DNA from: Flavobacterium circumlabens
Lineage (GTDB): Bacteria; Bacteroidota; Bacteroidia; Flavobacteriales; Flavobacteriaceae
NCBI RefSeq assembly: GCF_004345565.1
Contig: NZ_SLWA01000011.1
Location: 109,111 to 173,110 of the forward strand
DNA length: 64,000 nt
Reading direction: 5' to 3'
This document shows positions 40,993 to 50,006 of the stretch, in pieces; within the stretch, counting starts at the first letter, position 1, and each line of letters opens with the position of its first letter. The notes beneath the pieces are model-generated. The model was not told where the DNA came from. It worked only from the letters and a program-made list of their open reading frames with translations, and did no database searches. The translations under genes and the position numbers were made by a program.

Positions 40993-43182
40993 ATGGAAAT
41001 GGAACAGTTTTATTATGACAACAAAATTGTAAAAAAATTCATTTACGCTACGATCCTATTCGGAGTCGTCGGAATGCTTGTCGGGCTTACATTAGCAGTG
41101 ATGTATCTTTTTCCTAACATGACCGACGGAATTCCGTGGTTAAGCTATGGTAGATTGAGACCCTTGCATACAAACGCTGTAATTTTCGCCTTTGTTGGTA
41201 ATGCCTTTTTTGCAGGTTTGTATTATTCGCTGCAGCGTTTGCTAAAAGCCAGAATGTTTAGCGACCTTCTAAGTAATCTTCATTTTTGGGGATGGCAGTT
41301 TATTATAGTAGCCGCTGCAATTACGTTGCCTTTAGGATATACCTCTTCAAAAGAATATGCTGAGCTGGAGTGGCCGATTGATATTGCAATCGCACTTATT
41401 TGGGTGGTAATGGGTATTAATATGATTGGTACCATATTGCGCCGTCGCGAGCGTCACTTGTATGTGGCTATCTGGTTTTATCTGGCCACATTTGTTACCG
41501 TTGCCGTTTTGCATATTTTTAATAATATCGAACTGCCGGTTTCAGCGTTAAAAAGTTACTCCGTTTACGCCGGAGTTCAGGATGCCTTAGTACAATGGTG
41601 GTACGGACATAATGCCGTTGCTTTTTTTCTGACCACACCATTTTTAGGCCTGATGTATTATTTCATTCCTAAGGTAGCCAACAGGCCAGTTTATTCGTAT
41701 CGTTTATCGATTATACATTTCTGGTCCTTAATCTTTATTTATATCTGGGCAGGACCACACCACTTATTGTATTCTGCTTTACCCAATTGGGCTCAGAATT
41801 TAGGAGTAGCATTTTCTGTAATGCTGATCGCTCCATCCTGGGGAGGTATGATTAATGGTCTGTTAACGTTGAGAGGTGCCTGGGATAAAGTTCGTGAAGA
41901 ACCGGTTTTGAAATTCTTTGTAGTAGCAATTACAGGATACGGAATGGCCACTTTTGAAGGCCCGATGCTTTCCTTAAAAAATGTAAATGCTATCGCCCAT
42001 TATACCGATTGGATTATTGCTCACGTACACGTTGGGGCTTTAGCCTGGAACGGATTCATGTCATTTGGTATTATTTACTGGCTCGTTCCAAGAATGACCA
42101 AAACTAAATTGTTCTCAAATAAACTGGCCAATTTTCATTTCTGGATCGGAACTTTAGGAATTATCCTTTATGCTTTACCAATGTATGTTGCTGGTTTTCT
42201 TCAGGCATCCATGTGGAAACAATTTAACCCGGATGGTACTTTAACGTATGGGAATTTCCTTGAAACAGTAACTCAGATTATGCCAATGTACTGGATGAGG
42301 GCCATCGGTGGTACTTTGTATTTGGTGGGTATGCTTATATTAGTTTATAATATTATAATGACAGTAAGAGCAGGTGAAACCGTGGAAGACGAACTAGCTC
42401 AGGCTCCCGCTTTACAACGAATCAGTACAAACAGGCTTAAAGGAGAAAAATTCCATTCCTGGTTAGAAAGAAGACCAATTCAGTTAACCATTTTAGCTAC
42501 AGTCGCTATTTTAATTGGAGGAATAATTCAGATTGTACCAACAATTATGGTCAAATCAAATATTCCAACCATTTCAAGCGTAAAACCTTATACACCATTA
42601 GAACTGGAAGGACGTGATTTATACATCCGTGAAGGCTGCGTTGGCTGTCACTCACAATCAGTTCGTCCGTTTAGAAGTGAAGTAGAACGTTACGGACCAC
42701 AATCTAAGGCAGGTGAATTTGTTTATGATCATCCGTTTCTTTGGGGATCAAAACGTACGGGGCCTGATTTGCTGAGAGTGGGAGGAAAATATAATGATAA
42801 TTGGCATTTTAATCACTTCTGGAATCCGCAAAGTACTTCGGCAGGTTCAATTATGCCGGGTTATAAATGGTTGTTTGATAATAAACCAATGGATATTTCA
42901 TTAACTCAGAGAAAAATGAAAGCAATGGTTTCACTTGGGGTTCCTTATACAGATCTCGAAGTAGCAAACGCACAAAAGACCTTAAGAACTCAGGCATTGG
43001 CTATAGAAAAAAACTTAGAGAGTGATCCTGATTTTGTAAAAAGCTATGAGGATAGTAAGAAAAAAGCAGCTGCTAAAGGTGAAAATTTCACCCCAATGAA
43101 CGAAAGGGAGATTGTAGCTCTTATCGCTTACATACAAAGACTCGGTACCGATATTAAAGTAAAAGAAACCGCTAAAAAATAA
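40993..43182 (+). CDS. ccoNO: fused cbb3-type cytochrome c oxidase subunits I and II (CcoN-CcoO)
   Basis: 729 aa. The N-terminal part (about 1-480) is CcoN, a 12-helix haem-copper oxidase core with histidine-bearing segments such as RPLHTNAVIFAFVGN, VQWWYGHNAVAFF, WAGPHHLLYSALP and IIAHVHVGALAWNG. The haem b and b3-CuB ligands lie in these. A linker and transmembrane helix (about 497-517) lead to CcoO, a membrane-anchored monohaem cytochrome c with one CxxCH (REGCVGCHSQS) and RTGPDLLRVGG. Fusion of N and O is known in Bacteroidota. The complex reduces oxygen at low concentrations and pumps protons. Confidence 0.95.
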   Translation: MEMEQFYYDNKIVKKFIYATILFGVVGMLVGLTLAVMYLFPNMTDGIPWLSYGRLRPLHTNAVIFAFVGNAFFAGLYYSLQRLLKARMFSDLLSNLHFWGWQFIIVAAAITLPLGYTSSKEYAELEWPIDIAIALIWVVMGINMIGTILRRRERHLYVAIWFYLATFVTVAVLHIFNNIELPVSALKSYSVYAGVQDALVQWWYGHNAVAFFLTTPFLGLMYYFIPKVANRPVYSYRLSIIHFWSLIFIYIWAGPHHLLYSALPNWAQNLGVAFSVMLIAPSWGGMINGLLTLRGAWDKVREEPVLKFFVVAITGYGMATFEGPMLSLKNVNAIAHYTDWIIAHVHVGALAWNGFMSFGIIYWLVPRMTKTKLFSNKLANFHFWIGTLGIILYALPMYVAGFLQASMWKQFNPDGTLTYGNFLETVTQIMPMYWMRAIGGTLYLVGMLILVYNIIMTVRAGETVEDELAQAPALQRISTNRLKGEKFHSWLERRPIQLTILATVAILIGGIIQIVPTIMVKSNIPTISSVKPYTPLELEGRDLYIREGCVGCHSQSVRPFRSEVERYGPQSKAGEFVYDHPFLWGSKRTGPDLLRVGGKYNDNWHFNHFWNPQSTSAGSIMPGYKWLFDNKPMDISLTQRKMKAMVSLGVPYTDLEVANAQKTLRTQALAIEKNLESDPDFVKSYEDSKKKAAAKGENFTPMNEREIVALIAYIQRLGTDIKVKETAKK

Positions 43183-43186
43183 AGCT

Positions 43187-43363
43187 ATGTTCGAACAGAT
43201 AAAACACAATATGGAGAATATCAAGGGTATAGAAATTTACCCGATTCTTTCCCTTCTGATATTCTTTTTCTTTTTCGTAGGCTTAGGCTTTTGGGTGTTC
43301 TCTTATAAAAAAGAAAAGATACAGGAAATGAGTGAAATTCCTTTAGATGAAGGATTAGTTTAA
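43187..43363 (+). CDS. ccoQ: small cbb3 oxidase subunit (CcoQ-like)
   Basis: 58 aa, between ccoNO and ccoP. The peptide starts MFEQIKHNMENIKGIEIYP, followed by one transmembrane helix (PILSLLIFFFFFVGLGFWVF) and a charged tail (SYKKEKIQEMSEIPLDEG). A single helix with a short polar C-terminus is the usual CcoQ form, and the position is the CcoQ slot. It begins 4 nt after the ccoNO stop and ends 18 nt before ccoP. CcoQ stabilises the complex; the sequence is variable, so the call rests on context and topology. Confidence 0.85.
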   Translation: MFEQIKHNMENIKGIEIYPILSLLIFFFFFVGLGFWVFSYKKEKIQEMSEIPLDEGLV

Positions 43364-43381
43364 TTTCAAAAGATAAATAAA

Positions 43382-44317
43382 ATGAAAAAATTTTTCCCGA
43401 TATATGTAAGAGTCCCTGTAATTTTCTTCATCGTTTTTGCTTTGATGGAATATTTTATAGACTCCGGTGACAGGCCTGCTTTTATAAAATACCCAATGGT
43501 TTCGGTCTTTTTATTTGTATTTGTTTTTATTCTGATTGCTATCGAAATTACGTTGAGCGCTGTTAATCGTGTGATGTACCAATTGATGACACCGGAAGAA
43601 AAGGCAAAATTAGAGTACGAAAACAGTCTGACTTTAAAGGAAAGCAGCTGGTATAAAAACCTGATGCAAAAACTAACGAAGACACAGCCAATTGAAAGAG
43701 AAGGCGACTTATTAATGGATCATGATTATGATGGTATTAAGGAATTAGACAACAATTTGCCACCATGGTGGGTCTATTTGTTCTACATCTGTATTGTTTT
43801 TGGAGTAGTTTATGTGGCGCGTTATGACGTTTTCGGAGGAGATGATCAGGAAATCGAACTCAAAAAAGAAATGGCGCAGGCAAAAATTGAGGTAGAAGAA
43901 TATCTAAAGACTGCTCCGGATTTAATGGATGAAAAAACAGTTGTTTTATTAACGGATGCACCAAGTTTAGATGCCGGAAAGGAAATTTTCACCACCAATT
44001 GTGCCGCTTGTCACCGTGCTGACGGAGGCGGGCAAATTGGACCAAATTTAACCGATAATCATTGGATATTAGGGGGTGGAATTAAAAATCTATTCCATAC
44101 CATAACCAATGGCGGGCGTGACGGAAAAGGAATGATTTCCTGGAAAGGAACTCTAAAACCTAAAGAAATTCAAAAAGTCGCGAGTTATATTTTGTCTCTT
44201 CAAGGAAGTAATCCGAAAGACCCCAAGGAAGCTGATGGTGAAATTTGGGTTGATGAAAACATGCCAAAAAAGGATACGGCAGCAAATAAAGCGGTAGATA
44301 GTACTCAAGTTAAATAA
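43382..44317 (+). CDS. ccoP: cbb3 oxidase diheme-type subunit III with a single haem site (CcoP)
   Basis: 311 aa. Two N-terminal helices (about residues 9-28 and 36-58) are extra relative to CcoP of Proteobacteria. The FixP N-terminal signature is YDGIKELDNNLPPWWVYLFY with the next helix. The C-terminal cytochrome c domain has one CxxCH (NCAACHRADGGG) and a Met candidate in GMISWKG. Most CcoP proteins have two haem sites; here only one is present, so electrons from CcoO to the partner pass through fewer haems. The tail (KKDTAANKAVDSTQVK) is low complexity. It is coexpressed with the other oxidase subunits. Confidence 0.9.
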   Translation: MKKFFPIYVRVPVIFFIVFALMEYFIDSGDRPAFIKYPMVSVFLFVFVFILIAIEITLSAVNRVMYQLMTPEEKAKLEYENSLTLKESSWYKNLMQKLTKTQPIEREGDLLMDHDYDGIKELDNNLPPWWVYLFYICIVFGVVYVARYDVFGGDDQEIELKKEMAQAKIEVEEYLKTAPDLMDEKTVVLLTDAPSLDAGKEIFTTNCAACHRADGGGQIGPNLTDNHWILGGGIKNLFHTITNGGRDGKGMISWKGTLKPKEIQKVASYILSLQGSNPKDPKEADGEIWVDENMPKKDTAANKAVDSTQVK

Positions 44318-44326
44318 TAGAAAATC

Positions 44327-45745
44327 ATGTCAAATTTACCAGACGAAGCATTTAGAGATACTATCGGAACAATTGATGAAGGTGGTAAGCGAAAATTTAT
44401 TTTCCCTAAAAAACCGTCTGGTAAGTTTTATGAATACAGAAAATGGGTCAGTTATGTATTGCTTGCCATATTAATTGCGAACCCATTTATAAAAGTAAAC
44501 GGGAACCAGTTTATGATGTTCAACGTTCTGGAACGTCGGTTTAATATTTTTGGGTTTCCATTCTGGCCGCAGGATTTTTATCTTTTTGTGATATCGATGC
44601 TTGTGGGAGTAGTTTTTGTCATCTTGTTTACAGTTGTCTTTGGAAGAATTTTTTGTGGATGGATTTGTCCCCAAACCATTTTCTTGGAAATGGTTTTCAG
44701 AAGAATTGAATATTGGATTGACGGAGATCGTGGAGCACAATTACGTTTATCTAGGCAAAAATGGGACACCGAAAAAATTCGTAAAAGAGTATTAAAATGG
44801 TTTGTATTTTTTTTAATTTCTTTCGGAATCGCAAATGTCTTTCTGGCTTATCTCGTCGGAAGTGACACATTATTCCTAATGATCAAACAAGGGCCAGTTG
44901 AACAGGCTAGTAATTTTATGGCACTGCTTATTTTTACAGCTGTTTTTTATTTTGTTTTTGTGTGGTTTCGGGAGCAGGTTTGTATTATCGCCTGTCCCTA
45001 TGGTCGTTTACAAGGCGTCCTTTTAGATAATAAATCCATAAATGTAGCTTACGATTTTGTTCGGGGTGAAAAAAATACCGGTCGCGCAAAATTCAATAAA
45101 AAAGAAGACAGAGCGTCAACAGGAAAAGGGGATTGCATAGATTGTAACCAGTGTGTGCACGTTTGTCCAATGGGAATTGATATTAGAAACGGAACACAGT
45201 TAGAATGCACCAATTGTACCGCTTGTATTGATGAATGCGATGACATCATGGAAAATGTGGGATTGCCAAAAGGTCTTATCCGATATGCTTCTGAAGATGA
45301 AATCGAGAAAAAAGAACCTTTTAAATTCACTGCCCGAATGAAAGGTTACACAGCAGTCTTGTTTATTTTGTTAAGTGTTTTTGTAGGGATGTTGTTTTTA
45401 AGAACAGATGTTCAGGCTATTATTTTACGTTTGCCGGGCCAACTTTTTCAACACAAAGGAGATAAAATCAGCAATGTGTATACGTATAAGATTGTAAATA
45501 AAACGATGAAAGACTACAATGATATTCATTTTGAGTTAATAGAGCAGAAAGGCGATATTAAAAACGTAGGAAATCAACATTTTAAAGTACTGAAAGAAGG
45601 AATTTCACAAGGAACTCTTTTTATAGAAATTGATCAGGCGCTTTTAGAAAGTGACAAGACCAAAGTGAAAATCGGAATTTATAACGGGAAACAGTTGCTG
45701 GAAACTTCCACAACAAATTTTCTGGGACCAAGAAGTTTTAATTAA
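44327..45745 (+). CDS. ccoG: cbb3 oxidase accessory ferredoxin-type protein CcoG (RdxA/FixG)
   Basis: 472 aa. Several helices (about residues 42-60, 85-110, 160-180, 195-215 and 340-360) surround the cluster-binding part. GRIFCGWICPQTIFLEM is the FixG signature, and 4Fe-4S ferredoxin cysteines are in CIDCNQCVHVCPMGID and CTNCTACIDECDDIM. The C-terminal 110 residues form an Ig-like domain. CcoG reduces copper during oxidase assembly, supplying Cu(I) for CcoI-type transport. It is nine nucleotides after ccoP and coexpressed. Confidence 0.93.
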   Translation: MSNLPDEAFRDTIGTIDEGGKRKFIFPKKPSGKFYEYRKWVSYVLLAILIANPFIKVNGNQFMMFNVLERRFNIFGFPFWPQDFYLFVISMLVGVVFVILFTVVFGRIFCGWICPQTIFLEMVFRRIEYWIDGDRGAQLRLSRQKWDTEKIRKRVLKWFVFFLISFGIANVFLAYLVGSDTLFLMIKQGPVEQASNFMALLIFTAVFYFVFVWFREQVCIIACPYGRLQGVLLDNKSINVAYDFVRGEKNTGRAKFNKKEDRASTGKGDCIDCNQCVHVCPMGIDIRNGTQLECTNCTACIDECDDIMENVGLPKGLIRYASEDEIEKKEPFKFTARMKGYTAVLFILLSVFVGMLFLRTDVQAIILRLPGQLFQHKGDKISNVYTYKIVNKTMKDYNDIHFELIEQKGDIKNVGNQHFKVLKEGISQGTLFIEIDQALLESDKTKVKIGIYNGKQLLETSTTNFLGPRSFN

Positions 45746-45757
45746 AAAAATAATACC

Positions 45758-46207
45758 ATGAAAATTAACTGGGGAACAGGAGTAGTAATCGCTTTTGGAT
45801 TATTTATGACCTTTATTCTGTACTTTGTTTTTGAAGTACAATCGAATAGTAAATACGATAACGACTTGGTTGTCGAAGAATATTACAAACATGATTCGCA
45901 TTTTCAGGAAGAGATGGCACGAATTCAAAATGCACATGATCTAAAAGATAAACCTGCTATGGTTTATACGGCTGAAGGTTTGAAAATAACTTTCCCCAAT
46001 ACATTTGCAAGTGAAAAAATAAAAGGGAATGTATTGTTGTATCGTCCATCAAACAAAAAATTTGATTTTAATACCGCCATTAGCCTGACAGGCAATTCTT
46101 TGTTGATTTCTCATGAAAAATTAATTAAAGGAAGTTGGGATGTCAGTATGGAATGGCAATACAATGGAATAAAATATTTGTCTAAGGAAGTAATTTACGT
46201 AAATTAA
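45758..46207 (+). CDS. ccoH: FixH/CcoH family protein
   Basis: 149 aa. One N-terminal helix (GTGVVIAFGLFMTFILYFVFEV) is followed by a periplasmic beta-rich domain. VVEEYYKHDSHFQEEMARI is the FixH signature after the helix. CcoH binds to the CcoN subunit and stabilises the complex. It is 12 nt after ccoG. The Bacteroidota form is recognised by position and by the conserved YYK motif. Confidence 0.87.
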   Translation: MKINWGTGVVIAFGLFMTFILYFVFEVQSNSKYDNDLVVEEYYKHDSHFQEEMARIQNAHDLKDKPAMVYTAEGLKITFPNTFASEKIKGNVLLYRPSNKKFDFNTAISLTGNSLLISHEKLIKGSWDVSMEWQYNGIKYLSKEVIYVN

Positions 46208-46218
46208 TAAAGAGCAAA

Positions 46219-46920
46219 ATGTTGTATTCGGCTTTTATATTTGGACTGATTAGTAGTTTTCACTGCATTGGAATGTGTGGACCAATTGCTATGATGTTAC
46301 CGGTCGATCGCCAGAATGAGGCAAAAAAAGTAACCCAAATTGTAACCTATCATTTAGGAAGATTAGCAGCTTATTCAACTATCGGATTAATTTTCGGGTT
46401 GTTAGGAAGGTTTTTTTTCCTGGCTGGTTTACAACAAAAACTATCGATTTTTATTGGTTTGGCCATGATACTTGTAGTTTTGATCCCGGAAAAAATATTT
46501 TCAAAATACAACTTTTCGAAACCAGTCTATAAAGTCATTTCAAAAATAAAATCAGGTTTAGGAACTCAATTTAAAAACAGGAGTTACAAGTCACTTTTCA
46601 TAATTGGCTTACTAAACGGATTTCTCCCGTGTGGAATGGTATATGTCGCTTTGTTTGGAGCAATAGCAATGCAAAGTGCCGGCTTTGGCGTTTTGTATAT
46701 GCTTTTATTCGGATTAGGAACAGTACCGTTAATGACAATTGTTTTATACATCAATTCCATAATAACAGCATCTTTTAGAAATAGAATTCAAAAAGTAATT
46801 CCTTATATAGCTGTAATTATTGGAGTGCTGTTTATATTAAGGGGTTTAGGTCTGGGAATTCCGTATGTATCTCCGTCCAATATGAGTTTATTTGTACAGC
46901 AGACTCCAAATTGTCATTAA
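46219..46920 (+). CDS. sulfite exporter TauE/SafE family-like membrane protein (cco locus)
   Basis: 233 aa, six hydrophobic segments spread along the chain. The start MLYSAFIFGLISSFHCIGMCGPIAMML carries a CxxxC motif (Cys near 16 and 20), and GLLNGFLPCGMVYVALFGA repeats a Cys-Gly arrangement, as in the DsbD/SafE-like proteins found at cco loci. Such paired Cys sites suggest copper handling or thiol transfer across the membrane. It is the last gene of the cco run and converges with hemN, leaving only 7 bp between stop codons. The precise substrate is unknown. Confidence 0.85.
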   Translation: MLYSAFIFGLISSFHCIGMCGPIAMMLPVDRQNEAKKVTQIVTYHLGRLAAYSTIGLIFGLLGRFFFLAGLQQKLSIFIGLAMILVVLIPEKIFSKYNFSKPVYKVISKIKSGLGTQFKNRSYKSLFIIGLLNGFLPCGMVYVALFGAIAMQSAGFGVLYMLLFGLGTVPLMTIVLYINSIITASFRNRIQKVIPYIAVIIGVLFILRGLGLGIPYVSPSNMSLFVQQTPNCH

Positions 46921-46927
46921 TTTTTTT

Positions 46928-48292
46928 TTAAATAGTCATCGAAAACAAATTGGTTTCCGGTGATTTTCTTTTTAGATGTAAATCAAACGCCATACAAATA
47001 TTACGGACAAAAGGTCTTCCGGCTTCTGTAATTCTGATTCTATTTTCTTCAATACAAATTAAATTGTCCTTTTCTATTTCTTTTAAACTTAATAAAACAT
47101 CCGGAAGTTCATTAAAATAAAGGTTTTTGTCTGTCCAGGAAGTTTCAAATTCACAGGTTAAATTTAGGATGTGTTTTCTAATAATCAGATCTTCATTAGT
47201 AAGAATATGACCTTTAACAACAGGCAGTTTATCCCATTCCAACAGTTGATAATAATCTTCGATATTTTTAGTGTTTTGTGCAAAACTGTACCAGCTGTCA
47301 CTAATGGAAGAAACTCCTAATCCGATCATAAGCTGAGTTTTGGAAGCACTATAACCCATAAAATTTCTATGTAGTTTATTATTTTGTGACGCTTTGTATA
47401 ATCTATCAGAAGTTAAGGCGAAGTGATCCATTCCAATTTCATGATAACCGTTTTTAGAAAGCAATTGTTTTCCAACTTCATAAAGTTTTCGTTTCTCGAT
47501 ATCTTTAGGAAGGTTTTCGTCATTGAAACCACGCTGGCCATTTCCTTTTATCCAGGGTACGTGTGCGTAGCTGTAAAAAGCAAGTCGGTCCGGTTTTAAA
47601 GAATTTGTTTTCTCAATAGTATCCACTATATTTTCGATATTCTGAAAAGGCAGACCAAAGATCAGATCGTGTCCGATAGAAGTATAGCCAATTTCTTTTG
47701 CCCAAAAAGTTACTTTCGCTACATTGTGAAAAGGCTGTATTCTGTGAATTGCTTTCTGAACTTTTTCGGCATAATCCTGAACACCAAAACTTACCCGGCG
47801 GAAACCTAAATCATATAATTTTTTAAGTTGTTCATACGTGGTGTTATTAGGATGGCCTTCAAAACTAAATTCATAATGCTCCGCTTTATTGGCAAAGCAA
47901 AAAATGCCATTTATAAGATGCTCTAAATTATTTACCGAAAAAAAGGTAGGCGTACCTCCGCCCAAATGTATTTCTTTTATAAGTGGTTTTTTCGGAAGTA
48001 ACCCGCAGTATAAACTCCACTCTTTTAAAAGTGCTTTGATATAAGTTTCCTCAACAGAATGATTTTTTGTAATTCGTTTATTGCACCCGCAAAACGTACA
48101 CATACTTTCGCAAAAAGGCAAATGTATGTATAAACTGATTCCGTTTTCAGAATTGCTTTCTGCGAATGATTTTTGAAAGGATTCTACCCATTTTTGTTCT
48201 GTGAAATTACTTTCATCCCAATACGGAACTGTTGGATAACTGGTATATCTCGGGCCAGGAACATTGTATTTTTGAGTGAGAGAAATTTTCAT
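46928..48292 (-). CDS. hemN: oxygen-independent coproporphyrinogen III oxidase
   Basis: 454 aa from the ATG at 48292. A TTG at 48316 lies inside the -7 box at 48314-48321 and therefore cannot be the start. Radical SAM enzyme: the cluster cysteines are Cys61, Cys65 and Cys68 with Cys70 next (PFCESMCTFCGC), as in E. coli HemN, and GGGTPTFFS follows. It converts coproporphyrinogen III to protoporphyrinogen IX without oxygen. It lies after the cbb3 genes and has the same type of operator, so haem supply is coordinated with oxidase synthesis. Confidence 0.93.
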   Translation of the reverse strand: MKISLTQKYNVPGPRYTSYPTVPYWDESNFTEQKWVESFQKSFAESNSENGISLYIHLPFCESMCTFCGCNKRITKNHSVEETYIKALLKEWSLYCGLLPKKPLIKEIHLGGGTPTFFSVNNLEHLINGIFCFANKAEHYEFSFEGHPNNTTYEQLKKLYDLGFRRVSFGVQDYAEKVQKAIHRIQPFHNVAKVTFWAKEIGYTSIGHDLIFGLPFQNIENIVDTIEKTNSLKPDRLAFYSYAHVPWIKGNGQRGFNDENLPKDIEKRKLYEVGKQLLSKNGYHEIGMDHFALTSDRLYKASQNNKLHRNFMGYSASKTQLMIGLGVSSISDSWYSFAQNTKNIEDYYQLLEWDKLPVVKGHILTNEDLIIRKHILNLTCEFETSWTDKNLYFNELPDVLLSLKEIEKDNLICIEENRIRITEAGRPFVRNICMAFDLHLKRKSPETNLFSMTI

Positions 48293-48313
48293 AAAAGTGT
48301 CTTTTGGATTTAT

Positions 48314-48357
48314 CAAAAATACTTATTGAGACGAACAGATAAAATGATAATTGTCAT
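48314..48357 (-). promoter_or_regulatory. Crp/Fnr operator and -7 box of hemN
   Basis: The palindrome ATGATAATTGTCAT (48344-48357) and, on the minus strand, TATTTTTG (48321-48314) are separated as in the ccoS promoter: the palindrome centre is 36.5 bp from the last base of the box. The start point would be near 48308, 16 nt before the ATG. Confidence 0.78.
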
Positions 48358-48367
48358 ATTAGAGGTA

Positions 48368-48395
48368 TAAAAAAAGAGACCCAATTATGGGTCTC
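48368..48395 (-). terminator. terminator of the gene at 48419-48889
   Basis: GAGACCC pairs with GGGTCTC across AATTAT. On the minus strand a T-tract follows. It lies between the hemN operator and the end of the minus-strand gene at 48419. Confidence 0.8.
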
Positions 48396-48418
48396 TCCGG
48401 TGAATTAAATAACTAACA

Positions 48419-48889
48419 TTAAATAGAATCCTGAATGATTTTAAGCCATTTTTTTGCAAACATATGATCTTGGTAAGCACTTATTTGTTTGATACGGTCG
48501 TCATCGAAATCATAAAAAGGAATTATGATTTTCTTTGAACTTTCTTTTTCGTGAAATTCAAAATCAATTTTTAGTATAGTCTCTGAGTTCGAGTCAGAAG
48601 TTAAAACCAGCTTACAGGATGAAACCGTTTTTAAATCAACATATATAGATTCCTGTTGATTTGGATTGAAATTCATTAAAATAAATTTTCTGTTTTTTTG
48701 ATCTATGGTAAGCGTTTTGTTGCTTTGAGATTCTGTTACATCAAAATCCTGCGGATGATTTGGATTGAATCTTCTTTTTATATCTAAAATTTTTGCTTTG
48801 TTGACTGCACTTGTCCTGGCAGAAAAATATACGGGAATGGCTACTATGATCGCAATCACAATACCAATTATAGTTACACTTGTATCCAT
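48419..48889 (-). CDS. single-helix anchored hypothetical protein
   Basis: 156 aa. An N-terminal transmembrane helix (VTIIGIVIAIIVAIPVYF) is followed by a soluble domain of alternating strands (ILMNFNPNQQESIYVDLKTV and CKLVLTSDSN) ending in a helix (MFAKKWLKIIQDSI). No catalytic motif or named family is evident. It is a single gene upstream of the hemN region with its own terminator, and nothing ties it to the cbb3 system. Function unknown. Confidence 0.65.
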   Translation of the reverse strand: MDTSVTIIGIVIAIIVAIPVYFSARTSAVNKAKILDIKRRFNPNHPQDFDVTESQSNKTLTIDQKNRKFILMNFNPNQQESIYVDLKTVSSCKLVLTSDSNSETILKIDFEFHEKESSKKIIIPFYDFDDDRIKQISAYQDHMFAKKWLKIIQDSI

Positions 48890-48993
48890 TTTTGTTGTAT
48901 TAATTGAATGAAATAATAAACGGTTTTCGTTTTGAAAACAGTTTAATGACTTGGAAAGAAAGGATTCTTCCGATTAAAGATTCAAAAAATTAA

Positions 48994-49341
48994 CTACCAA
49001 AAATAATGGAAAGGAAAGAGCAGAAGTAAGACTCTTTTACTCTGGTTTAAATGTTGATTGGAGAAATTGGTTACTGATTGTACCGCCTGATGAGATGGAA
49101 TGACCATCAATATAGAATCAAACCATTTTCCTACGACAAGGTAGTTGGTTTTTATATTTGCAGCAAATTGATAACTTGCCTGAGGTTGTATAAAAGCTAA
49201 AGAATCGGGTGTTTCAGCAGAGAACGTTGTATCCGTTTTTTGACTTTCGATTTTTTCTATAGCAATCTCATTCGTCTGAGAAGCGAAGAAAGCTACAATC
49301 AAAAGTGAAACAAAAATAACGGTTTTACGAATCCAGTTCAT
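48994..49341 (-). CDS. hypothetical exported protein
   Basis: 115 aa. An N-terminal hydrophobic segment (VIFVSLLIVAFFASQTNEIAIE) may be a signal peptide or anchor. The rest is polar with a hydrophobic C-terminal cluster (KRVLLLLFPFHYFW). No family is recognised. The frame is clean and bounded by AT-rich gaps. The C-terminal clustering of hydrophobic residues after a polar stretch is unusual and could be a second membrane contact. Confidence 0.5.
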   Translation of the reverse strand: MNWIRKTVIFVSLLIVAFFASQTNEIAIEKIESQKTDTTFSAETPDSLAFIQPQASYQFAANIKTNYLVVGKWFDSILMVIPSHQAVQSVTNFSNQHLNQSKRVLLLLFPFHYFW

Positions 49342-49412
49342 AGCGGCGAAATTAACGCATAAAACACAATTAAAGAAATTTTATAGAATTAATTAACGCT
49401 CAAAAGACGCTT

Positions 49413-49461
49413 TATTATTTTATCCTCAAAGATTTTTTGATACCATTGAGGATAAAATAAT
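49413..49461. terminator. long-stem terminator of the DoxX gene
   Basis: ATTATTTTATCCTCAA (49414-49429) is matched by TTGAGGATAAAATAAT (49446-49461), a 16-bp perfect stem with a 16-nt T-rich loop, ending 2 bp before the DoxX stop codon. Confidence 0.8.
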
Positions 49462-49462
49462 G

Positions 49463-49885
49463 TTATTGTTGCATTTTGAAATAATAATCAGCAGAGTGTT
49501 TTCCTCCTCCATAAAACAAAAAGAAAATACAAACCAGCAATACTATTACTGCCAGAATTAAACTTTCAGAGTGCATATGTCCCAAAGAGTTGACCAGAAC
49601 AGCTCCAAATAATATGGGTAATTGTGCCGCTATTGCCCAGCGTGTAAGTAATCCGAAGAAAATCATAATTCCACCAATCATGTGGGCCGGCGCAATGTAA
49701 TGTAAGAGAAACATTCCGCCTCCAAACTGGTCTATCGGAGAAATTAAATCATGCAGATACTGAACGTTGGTTACAAACGAAATCCCTTTCATAAATAAAA
49801 AAACACCCAATACAATACGTACTAAATCTACTGGTAAATAAGTGTGCGCATTGGCCCATTTATTTAAACTTTTTACATTTTCCAT
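49463..49885 (-). CDS. DoxX family membrane protein
   Basis: 140 aa with four hydrophobic segments (about residues 20-38, 55-80, 85-105 and 110-128). VLFMKGISF near the start and HYIAPAHMIGGIMIFFGLLTRWAIAAQ in the middle are the DoxX/DUF417-like pattern. The family includes quinone-linked or thiol-associated proteins; the role of this one is unknown. It is transcribed alone, with a 16-bp-stem terminator close to its end. Confidence 0.87.
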   Translation of the reverse strand: MENVKSLNKWANAHTYLPVDLVRIVLGVFLFMKGISFVTNVQYLHDLISPIDQFGGGMFLLHYIAPAHMIGGIMIFFGLLTRWAIAAQLPILFGAVLVNSLGHMHSESLILAVIVLLVCIFFLFYGGGKHSADYYFKMQQ

Positions 49886-50006
49886 GATACTACGTTATTA
49901 AAAATTACCCACTAAGTTAATAATTTTTAATCATATATTTAATTTTAAGTACCTGAAAATAAGTTTTTTACTTTTTATTTAACCCATTTTAAGAATCCCT
50001 TAAAAA

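Noticed and set aside
46928..48316. hemN start at the upstream TTG (48316)
   Set aside because: That codon lies inside the -7 box TATTTTTG, so it would not be transcribed; the ATG at 48292 is used.
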